Part shown: piece after piece, positions 1 to 12,000 of the stretch
Numbering within the stretch: the stretch's first letter is position 1
How the letters are laid out: each line of letters begins with the position of its first letter
NCBI GenBank assembly: GCA_938075675.1
Contig: CALJHE010000006.1
Location: 124,001-188,000, forward strand
Direction of reading: 5' to 3'
Source: Candidatus Poseidoniaceae archaeon
GTDB lineage: Archaea > Thermoplasmatota > Poseidoniia > Poseidoniales > Poseidoniaceae
Length of the DNA stretch: 64,000 nt
The notes under the pieces: model-generated
Database searches by the model: none
Seen by the model: only the letters and a program-made list of their open reading frames with translations
Told to the model about the DNA's origin: nothing
Made by a program: the position numbers and the translations under genes

Positions 1-3000
1 AACCCATCGGTCGACCCAATCGTCATGGGAATGAATCCAATGTTGATTACTCTCGATGAAACAATGACGACTCCTGAAATCTACGATGCTGCTCCATCAA
101 CCGATGAAGTGCAAGTAGGTGGGAACATGGTTCGCTATCCTGTCGCAGAAGGGTTTTCTCTCGACTATACTGTTCAGAGCAACCAACTCAAGCAGAATTT
201 GATTGTCAATGAACGTCCAATTCTCAAGGAAACCGATGCTTGGTTTGGATTCTCGGAACTGGTGCAACTTCCTTCTGGATTCGCACTCTTCCTCGGAGAA
301 ACAATGCTTGGGGAAGAAATGACTCAAACACAAGAACCTCTTGACATTCGAAACACTGAAACTGGACAATTGCTCGCACAAATCCCAGTTCCAGTTGTTG
401 TAGAAGAAGGCAATGCAGCTGAGCCATATACGGCAACATACTTCATTCAAGTCATTGATTCGCAAATTATCATTTCCACTCTCGTTGAGTCGGACTGGAT
501 TATGTCTGATGACCGCGCATTCCCGCTGGCCATTGACCCAACCATTCAAGTCTCTAACGTAAACAGTGGTTACTGTTACAAGAACTACAACCGATGTTAC
601 ATGGCTCGTACGACCACATACCTACAAAAGGGACAATCTTCATGGTCGTCTTACAACGCCAACGTTAACTACTACCTGCCGTTCAATTCGTTTACATTTA
701 CGACCTCAAACCAACTGCCAAACCAGGCAGTCGTTGAGTCGATTTCACATTACCAGACATGGACGTACCAAACAGGTGCGACTACGGCAAACTCCGTTGC
801 TGCAACAGTTCTACAAGACTGTGGCTCTCCGACCTCCTCCGGTATGCCTTACGGCTGGACTATGCCTGCGGCACCTACAAACGGTTGTTCAAACACCCTT
901 GCATCCAGTGCTTACGCATCTACCAGTACAATGTACAACAACGGCAACTCACGAAAACTCATCGCTTCGATGTGGAACAGTGATTCCTTTGATACAGTGA
1001 CTCCAGCATACTACTCGTCAACTACTGCTGACGTTTGTACTACGAACGCTACATGTGCTACAAGCACTCAAGCAAGTTACATCACAGATGCGCAGAACGG
1101 TAGTTCAACCATTGCTATTGGATACAAAGTCCCAGGAAACACTGGTTATACTCGCGCATACCACTCCAATGGAGGAACCACGAACTCTTACCTAAGTATC
1201 ACCTACTCTGGTGGAGTTGACACTGATGCACCGTCTTCAGATTTCATTCCTTACCACAACGTCACCTCGTACATCGAAGGTTCACGAACCTTCTTCACCA
1301 CGCTGTCTGACCTGTCAAACATCGATACGACTGCAAACAACAAACCTACGCTCAATTACGCACTCAATAACGGTTCGTTCACGAGCGTGAGTGCAACAAG
1401 CATTGGAACATGTTCAACAACTGACGCGACCTGTCAGTTCCGAGCAACAACTCCGACGATATCTGCAGGCGACTACGTCGAATATTACTGGAAGTTCCAA
1501 GACCTAAACTCCAATCCGAACATTGGATTCGATCCGGCATTGAGCGGCGCACAAACGGTCCCAACACCGTACAACTTCACCGTCGAAGATGTCGAAGATG
1601 CAGGAGATGACAAAAAACTCACAGTGCTCATGACTGATGTTCACGCAGGCAGTTATTCGAGCCCATCAGCAAATCAACTCATCGATCGACAATTCACACA
1701 CTTTGACGGAAGCGATGAATTCTACTTTGAATTCGATGTTTCTACTTGTGGAACTGGGTCCAGTCAGTGTTTCTTCACTGGTTCAAACTGGGATGCTCCT
1801 AACTACTACTTCTACAACAACTGGATGGGTCAACACGCAACTGTTGCTGGTTCAGGGTCAAACGGAATGGGTTCATCTTCAACCCGCTCGAACACCTTTG
1901 AGCACATGACTAACGACGGCGGATATCTAACAATCTCTGCTGACAAAGGGCCAGGCATGAACTTGCTTTACCTCTATGATTCAGGTAAGAATGCCTTTGC
2001 CATGGTTGGTATCGGAAGCTCTCCTTCAATCGACAGCAAATTGTCAGGTGGAAGCCAAATGGATGCAAGTTATGCCTATGGTAACTCCCCTGCTTACAAG
2101 ATCACACTGGGTTCTGACTCAGCAATGACTGCAGCAGGTGAAGAAACATACGGTGGACAAATGGGCCTCTTCTCGTTTGGTAACGCAACTGGTGGAGCGG
2201 GAATTAACGCAAACCGACTGTGCGTAACTACAAACGGTTTCGTTCACTTCTTCCGAAGTCCATTCGCTAGCCGCGACCAATGTTCAGGTGCCTACTACTA
2301 CGGTGGTTCGTACTTCAGCGGCGGTACAACCGACGAACGAGCTCTCCCATCATATGTTTGGTCGGGATGGGTACACGCAATGGGATACTACGGTTCCCAG
2401 GCTGCAAGCGGTACGCAAACATACAAGATTGGCGGCGTTGCTCCAATTCCTGACACCTTTGCGCCAATCGCAGATCACTCCGCACTTTCGGACTCCCACA
2501 GCAAGGACCGAACCATATCGGTGGTTTTGTCTGATGGTGGAGACCCACCGACCGGTTTGAACGTCAGCACAACTGCTGGTGTTGGGCCAACTCTGTATTA
2601 CAGAATCACCAGTGCAGACGGCACCACCGGTTCATGGACCAGTAAACTTCTGACTCCACAAGGTAGTTCAACTCGAGCCCAATGTGTTCTGTCCGCATGT
2701 ACTTGGTCTGCAGATCTTGAAGACCTGGAACGCGAAGACTCAGTCGAATACTACCTTTACGCTGAGGACACATCTCAAGTGGCATCAACCGTTAACAGTT
2801 TGACAACCAGCACCGAAACATTCAGTGTTGGAGACCCAAACAAGATGTTCATTGTTGAATGGAGAGACATGCAATACACCAACAACAACTTCCGTTGTAC
2901 ATTCCAAGCCGTCTTCTACGACGTCACGAATGAGATTGAATACCACTACGACGATGCTTGTAAGAACTCTTACGACGCAGCCACTGTCGGATTCATGGAT

Positions 3001-6000
3001 CAAACACGATCACATGGACAGACAATTCGTCACAGAACGAGTACTTCGTACCTCAACGGAGCAAACCCTCACACCAACAACTACCGTATTACTACGGACA
3101 GTACAGACGGCGCTTGGGAATCCTTCGACAGAGGAATGAATCCAATGGTTAACGGTATTGAAACGGATATCATGGGTACCAGCGGAGGAACTCCATCTGG
3201 ATACTACTGTTCATCGAGTTACTACTTCCGAACTTACGGCTCTCAATGTGCTGATAACATTGCAATGCCAAATGGATTCAACTTCACCTACTTCGGAACC
3301 GATTACAACTACACGGACAGCAATGACCGCATTAACATCGAGCGACATGGAAACATGCATTTCGTTAGCAGCGGCTCAACAGCAAATGTCCGTGCTATGA
3401 CGACCTGGTACGGCAACATGCCTAAGTTACCATACTCGTCGAACGTTGCTGCACCTGCAGGATTGATTGCCCCGTATTGGTCGTACTATGGATCATACTA
3501 CTGCTACCAAAACACTGCAGTCGATTGTGGTGTTTACTACCGAACAATGCCATTCGAAGGCAAGGGTACTGATGTCACATCAGATATCACATCCGACACA
3601 ACGTGGGATGTTGAAGACAGTCCAGTTCGAATCAACCCGGCTGGTGACTATTTGACGATCTCTGCTGACCTCACCATCCAACCAGGTACAGTTATTCAAG
3701 TCGGCGCAGGTAAGGGAATTTCCTTTGACGGCGCTTGTGACAAGATGACAATCAACGGTAACAGCACCGACCACGTTCTCTTCGAAGGGCTTGGTGGCGC
3801 AGATTGGAAGGGTATGGCATTCACCGGAGCTTGTTCGACAAGTACCGATAACCGCCACGTCTTCTCCTATGTTGACTTCAAGAACACAACCGATGCTGCA
3901 ATCGCTGCAGGTTCTCGCCACGGCTCGAGCCCAATCAGCAATGCAAACGTAGGTAACTTCACAATGAACCACGTGACTTTCACGGATGTTGGTGCAGCTT
4001 TCGAACACGGTAGCGGCCAAGGAACAGTTGTGTCGATGACCGAATTCAGTGTCGACGGAACTGATGATTCATGTTTCGACTTCGCTGAAGACACTGTTGC
4101 AACTTTGACAGAAGGAACCATTGCGAACTGTAACAAAGACGGTGGTGCCAACAACGGCGCAATCGTTAACGTTGCGGGTTCAACAGGCGGTTCTCTCTTC
4201 TTGGAAAACACGACAATTACCAACGCATATGTGAACTTGATCAGTGTTGATCTGGACATGGTTACCATTTCCAACGTCACCGCTACGGCAACAAACGCCC
4301 AGTCCGGGTCTGCCCTCAATTCAGATGCAGGCGCTGGTGCAGAAGTTGAAATCTTCAACTTTGATGCAACAAACTATGCCTCTGTCTCTATCGATGCAAT
4401 GGGCTCAATCTTGATGACTGATGTCGATGTAGGAAGCGCTTCAATGAACTTCTTCCCTGGTGGTAGTACCACCTCCTCGACAACCGGTGCGTTCGGAGAC
4501 AATGCAGTCTTCGATACAGTTACCGCAGGCAACATGATCATGCGCAACTTGCAACCTGGAACCTTTGATGATATCAGTGTTGATGATTTGAAGATTGAAG
4601 GTGACACTACGAACTCCGACATGGTCTTCATCAACAACCTTGATGTTGCGCATTTCGAAGTGACTGGTTGCAGTGGCTGGAATGTAGGAATCAATTCCAT
4701 GACTGCAGAACGCGTTACCACAAACGGATGTTCCGCAGCAAAGAACTCGGTTCTCATTGCCGACTCGACTATTGCACACACCTCAGCACTTGATTCAGCC
4801 GTTTATGCACGATATTCTGATGTCACAATTGGTGAAACTACCATGACATCGACGACAGCAGGAACTGGAAGCATTTACCTCGCACAAGCAGACACGAACT
4901 CAAACATTCGTCTCATTGAAGTTACCCAAAACGGTGACGATTGCGCAAATGTAAACGGTGGAACTGGAGATTGTGACGTTGATGTCGCATCTTCATCCTC
5001 TGAGATTTGGTACGGTGGATTGTCAACAGTTCGAACATATCGAATTGCTCTTGTCAACAACGTGCCAACGAACATCTACAAGTCTGGACATACCGTAACT
5101 GCTGCAGTTACGGACAGTTCTGGTTCTGAACTCTTTGAAGTTGGAAGTCACATCACTGACACAGCCTCGTCCAACCTTGGAACTGCAAGTGTTTGGGTTA
5201 TCACCGGCGACGAATCTGGCGGAAACACCTACTCGGACCACAACATCCGTGCATTCGGACCTGCAGGTCAAAACGAAACAATGACTTCCGCTTCCTGGTA
5301 TCCAACAGCTGGATTTACCATTGGTAGTACGATTGACCTCTTGCTCGAACCTGCTCCTGTAGATTTCGATCAAGCAGGTATGGACTGTGCTTGGATGGAT
5401 GCCTATGTTGACCCATCGAACGGAGGACAATTGCCAACAAACGGTACAACTGCTAACGGAAACACAATCTTCGAATTTGACGGAACACCGATGACACTTT
5501 CGGCCGACCTAACGCTCGACGGTTGTGTCATGATTCTCAAGGGTTCATCGCTTAAGGTGAAGAGCACTGCAACCAGCAGTCCTGTTCTTACACTCACGAA
5601 CGGTGGCAAAGTAATCGTATCTGTTTCACCAGATACCGGTGCAGTCGGAGCTATTAGTGCAGTTTCACCTTCATATGGACTCAACTTGGACATTGTTGCA
5701 GGAACTCTAGAACTCGACGGCGGAATAGTACGTGATCTCGCTCAAGATTCAACCACAGACTCCGCATTGTACATCGGTGATGGGGCCACTCTCAAGATGA
5801 TGGATGGTGCATCGATTTTCGGCGCATCTGCAAACTCTGACGATATGGCTACTGTGAAAATCGACGGTGGAACAGTTAACATTGCTGATTCTTCAATCGT
5901 AAACACCGGTCAATCCGGAACAGCTCTTTGGGTTGAAGCATCTGGCGGATTCATCGACAATGTCGTTGTCAAGAACGCTGCTGTTGGTATTCAATCTTTC

Positions 6001-9000
6001 AACGGTGCTCCACAGGTTGACGGCTTCACATCAACAGACAACACCGTGGGTGTTGATATCTACGGTGGAATGTCCCTACCTACAATTTACCGAAGCACAT
6101 TGCTTAGCGGTGAAAGCACAGGATGGACGACCTACAAGATTGACTTGTCGACCTTCCTCGGTGAGGATTTCTTGCAAGTCGGTATGAACAGTATCTTTGG
6201 CGGTGGAAACGCTCACCCAAGATACAATTACGGTACCACAAAGTACTACATGATTACCGATCGATACAACATCGAATTGGAAGACGACAATGGAAACACG
6301 TGGAACATCACTGATGCAGATGACCTTGGTTACTACCCAATCAGCGCCGCTGATCCGAAGTCTGGTACGCCTGGTTACGCAACCTATGCGCCTGGTGCAG
6401 TCGGTGGTGTCCCAAGTTTGGATTGTAACACCAACGGATACGCTTACGGGCCAAATTATCCATCAAGCTCGATTGGTTATTACTACCAGATCTGGTCACA
6501 ATGGGCAGGTTCCACCCCTGGATATCCTGCTTACTATGAATCCAAGCCTCTTGAGTTCGGTTTCGACTGGGAAAACATCGAAGATGTCTCACCAACAGGT
6601 TACTACGCATACTACCCTTACCACTATTGGGGTGCTTACTACACTACTTACCACGCAATGTACAACCCAGTCTTCTATCCTCCTGAAGGAATGCAAGGAA
6701 GCTACAACATTTGTTACGACCGTGCTTACACTTACTACATGAGTCCTGGACAAGGTGCTCGAATGACCATGCCGACCATCGACATCTCTGCTTCTAACCT
6801 CAGCAAGGTTTCGTTGTACATGGACGTTCTTCACAACCGTGCAGACAACTACCAAGACCGTTTGGAAATCGTTGCCCGCTCGGGTGACAACGCAGCACTA
6901 CTTGGTGCCTACGCTCGTGAATCCGGTACTCCGCTCTTCAAGGATGGAACGATTACTGGTGCAGACACTGGAGTGTCCATTGGTGGCGCATTCGCTGCCG
7001 GACACATCCAAGATGTTACCGTTACAAACCCAACCGATTCAGGTATGGAAGTCTCAGGTCAAACTGCAGCTACAAGCGACGGATTAACCGTTACTGGTGG
7101 AGATTACGGTATTCTAGTTGGTAACTCAGCATCTGGTTCCATGGACTTCATGAACATTGATTTCGATGGAAATACCAATGCAGGTATCTACTACACGAAA
7201 GATCTCGCAGGTGATATGTCTGGAACCGTTGAAAACAGTGGAACTGCATTCAAGTACGGTGCAAACACTGCAAATGATGTCTCCTTCTCGGATGTCACCA
7301 TCTCGACCAACGCTGTTGGTGTTGAAGCAAGCGGTACTGGTGATTTCACCTTTACCAATGTGACAATGGGTAACACGAAGGATTTCTCAATAACCGGTCA
7401 ATCGAACATTGAGTTCATCGAAGGTACTGTGGATTCGACAACCGTCGATGTCACTGGCGTTGGTGAGTTCACTCGAAAGCGATCTATGGAAGTTGAGTTG
7501 CTCGCCGACACATTTGCTGTCTCCGGCGCAACGGTCACATTGATTGACGCTGATGGTGGTGCTGCTGGATCTGGAACTACGGACTCCAACGGTATCGCAG
7601 AAGGATTGAACTTCATCACTGCTGTCGTTGATAGCAATGGATTGACAATTCCTTCCCTCGCAGGATACGAAGTAATGAGTGTTGCAGAAATCGACTACTT
7701 CTACACAACCAGTACGAACAACAAGGCTGACTTCCGCTATGCCACCCAAGGCGTAACACTTACTGACGTTTCAGGGAACAGTGCAACGGTGCCACTTACC
7801 ACTCAGATTTCTGAGCGTGTATGCTGGTACTCAACCAGTTCTGCTTACACAACCGTGACTCCTTGTGCGGGTTCATTCTTTACGAGTGGAACACGTACCT
7901 ACGACGATGGTAACGGTGGAACGGTCAATGAATACGCATACTCGAATTCCTTGACGATCAACCAACAAGGCAACACCATCATGATGGACGTGCCATACAT
8001 CTACCTGAAGTCAAACACACCTTACAACTTCAACGGATCGACTATTCTATCCACTGGTGCATACGATTTCTATGACTCACAACGTTGGTACACAAATTAC
8101 CCATACGGTGGCGAAGTTTACATGAACGATGCTGCTCTATATGGTGTCACTGTCAACGATGACACCGGTGGCATGTACGGTATCGAACTTGGTTATTATG
8201 GTTCTCCTATTACCACATTCGTGGCAAACAATTCCATCTTCTCCAACATTGCGAAGATTGAGTCACAGAACGGATACACATGGGGTTCGAGCAACCAATA
8301 CATTTGGGAAATTGAAGAATTCTCTGTCACGAATTCAACAATTACTCACTTCAAGGGCTATACTGCACTTAACAATGCAATCCAGAACACGGACATGTGT
8401 ATGGTTCTATCCGGTGGCGAAGGTTCAGTCGTGAGTGATAACATATTCAACGACTGTGGCGTCGGTGTTGAACTCACACGTTCACCTTATTGGAATCGAC
8501 ACGGAACGAATGTAGGAGTAGACAATGTCACAATCTCGAACAACGTCTTCAATGACGGTGGAGAAATTGCTGATATCTGGCTCTACCGTGACGGTTCGAG
8601 CGAAAACGCATTGATTTCGGGTAACATAATGAACAACGGTGGTGCAGCAGTTGCAGCAATTGGGATTTACGACGGTGGACACACTGGTACAATGATTACT
8701 GGAAACACGATCAATTCAGTGACCGATGGAATTTACATTGATAATGCATTGGATTACCGTGTAACTGGCAACACCATCAACGGAGCTGGAGATTCTGCAT
8801 ATACTGCAATCAGTACCGTGGAAGGCTACGGTGATATTGACAACAATACCATCGTTGATTCAGATGGCGGTATTGTCGTCGACAGTCCGACATCTCCTCC
8901 TGCGCCAACAACTTCGTTGTGCAGTATCTCGAGTAATTCCTATCGTTACTCCGCATCATGTACTGCAACCCTCGGTGTCGGTAAGACGCTCGATATCAAC

Positions 9001-12000
9001 ATCAGAACAGACTCTTGGGGCTATGAAGCAGCTATTCAGATTACCAAGCCTGACGGAACAACCGATTCATTCGGCCGTGGAACAAGTTCGACCTTTGCGA
9101 GCAACACTGCGTATACGCCACTTGCAACATACACTGCTCCAGGCGTTTACCTTCTTGCTCTGACAGACTCGTACGGTGACGGTGGTACAGATGTATTCAT
9201 GGTCGAAGGCGGAATTGCTGCTGGATACACCGGACCAACTCTTGCTGACAACTCGATCAGCATATCTGCTGGACGCACAGCACCAAGCGCTGTTGGACTT
9301 GTACTGGAAGACTGTGATGGAGTGAGCATTAATACCGCTCGTAACACCATTACTTTGTCTGACATGGCAATGGACATCGACAACTGTGACGTTACTGATC
9401 AATCCTCGGTGCTTACCGGTAACGATGATTCCACAACTGTTGGAATTGATTCTGACGATGCTAGCGGAGACACACTTACCCTCAGCGGTACGACAATCTC
9501 TGGATACGCAACAGGTGTCGAGAAGACCAGCGGAGAACTCATCCTTACAGGTGATGCATCCATCTCTGGTGACGACTACGGTGTCTATGTTGATGACGCA
9601 ACTGTTGTAGCGATTAACGCTGCAGTAGATGGTGGAGCAACCGGTACCGGTCTCTATGTCGTTGACAGTGATGATGTATGGGTATACCCAATGAACGCTT
9701 CCGGATTGGTCGGAATGTACGTCGAAAACTCACCATTCCGTTGGGATGGAGGAACATCGACTGCTACGACAACCATCGAAGTCGTTGAATCACAAGGTAG
9801 TGTTGAAAACATGACTTGGACCACCTCCTCGACTCAGATTGATGCAGGAAGCAACGCCTACGTTACATCGATTGGTAACACAATTGATGAAAACAAGCTG
9901 ATTGTCGACTCATCTGCAACTATTGATGAAGCAAACTTGTTCTCGATGGATTCAACCCACTTGAACGCTGCTCCAACAAATGAAGTTGCAATGATGATTA
10001 AGTCTACTGACGGTACACGTGCATCCTATGTTTCGACAACCTTCCAACCAGAAATCATGAACGTTGATGGTTCAAACGATGACTGGGTTGGTGGAAACGC
10101 CCTCAACCCATCTGGCTATGCAATGCCAGGTCTCATGAGCGGTAATGGAACAAACGACATGCTTGTAACGTACATCGAAGGCGATGATCTCTACATTGGT
10201 CTAACCGGTGAAGATCTTGCAGCAAGCGATGTTCTCATCTACCTCAGCGTTGATGGCAGCGGAAGCAGCACAGGATACAACCTCGGCGGATCTCACGAAC
10301 TGCCATTCCAAGCAAACTACGTGCTTTGGGCAGACAGCGAGACATCCTATGACCTGTACAGCTACGGTTTCCTCGGATGGGGTGCAACCTCACTCAGCTC
10401 GGCTACCGTTGATATCGCATCCACATCTGGATTGACTGAAATTTCCATACCGTTCTCACGAATTGGTGGAACACCAAGTCAGATTGACATCGTCGCAATC
10501 GTTCAAGGTGAATCGACCGCTGATGTCAGCACAGTTCACCCAACTCAAACGATCGATGCTTTGAACACGCTTCAGGACTTCTCTGAATACATCACTGTGG
10601 AACTCAACCACGATGATTTGTTGACTGGAGAGATTAATGATGAAGTGCTTGTTTACCGCTCATTCAAGGGTACAACCACTCCGAGTGTTGCTAAGAACTA
10701 CGATGTTCTCATCAAGACCGAAGCAGATTGTGAATACGATTGGGAAACTGCAACAGACTTGTCTCTTGCTACCAATGTCGCAATCACACTCGACATGGCT
10801 CGTGCTTGTCCTGAGATTCAATCGACTCTACAAGACATCACAGTTGCGGAAGATTCTGGCGCTTACACATTCAGCCTGACCAACATGGCAGACGACGTGC
10901 AAGACCTCGAAGCTGACCTCACATGGACCTCAGCAGCTGGCAACCTTGTCGCATACGACAATGTGCTTGTTGATTGGAACCAAAATGGACAAACTGTGAC
11001 CATTACTCCGCTCGATGACCAATTCGGTACTCTCGATTACGAGTTTGAAGTCACTGACAGCAATGGTTTGACAGACAAGAAGAACATCTCCTTCATTGTC
11101 ACCAACGTGAACGATGCCCCGGTAATCTGCAACGTTGAAGACGCAGGATGTATGCCTATCTTCTCCTCTGATGATAACTTCGACAACATCCTTGCAGAAG
11201 GATTTGGAACACATACCAAGGATCTCGGAGACGTTTCAAACGCTTCCAAGTCCTACATCCGTGACATGGCAAACGAACAATCACCTGTTCGCCAAGTCTA
11301 CGATTGGGATGCATCTGTTGACTCGACTTGTATCGCGTTCAGTGTTGAAGTGAACACACTCAACTCGCTTATCATTACCGAGAACACTTCCAACGAAAAG
11401 GGCGGTTCATGCACAGTTACGCTTGAACTCTCTGATGACGGCAACGAAAACACCGATGCTATACCGTACACAGTCGACTTCTCAGTCGCTCCAGTGAACG
11501 ACGCACCTGTGATTACCTTGCAAGATGTTGACGGACAGAACTTGTTGGTCAGTGATGCTGGAAGCCGTGCAAACGGTGAAGGTGAATTCATCACCATGAC
11601 GGAAGACGACACCAATGTTGACAACCTCACTTGGGATCTTCTACCATTGATGAACGATATCGACCACGATGTTCCTGCAGACCTTACTTGGACTGTTGAG
11701 CCAACTGCACAGTGTGCATACACCAACTACTTCACAACGGCAATCGTCGGAACTGATTTGGTCTTCACACTGATTCCAGACGCAACCACAAACGGTTACG
11801 ATTGGGAAGTTGATTACATGAACGACAACGGTATCCACCAACTACGACCTGCTGGCCAAACTTTCTGTGCCATCAACTTGGTTCTCAAGGATACTGCTAC
11901 CGCACCATCACACACGCCTAACTACGACACGACTGTCCTCAACTCAGCATTCACTGAGCAACTGGCACCGTACGCTCAAGGCCAAGATGATGTTGTGATG

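Noticed and set aside
3867-4781. Long antisense ORFs (163, 135 and 112 aa) within the giant gene
   Set aside because: They lie wholly inside the repeat-rich giant coding frame, have Ser/Val/Thr-biased content mirroring its codon pattern, and show no recognisable domain. They are shadow frames.
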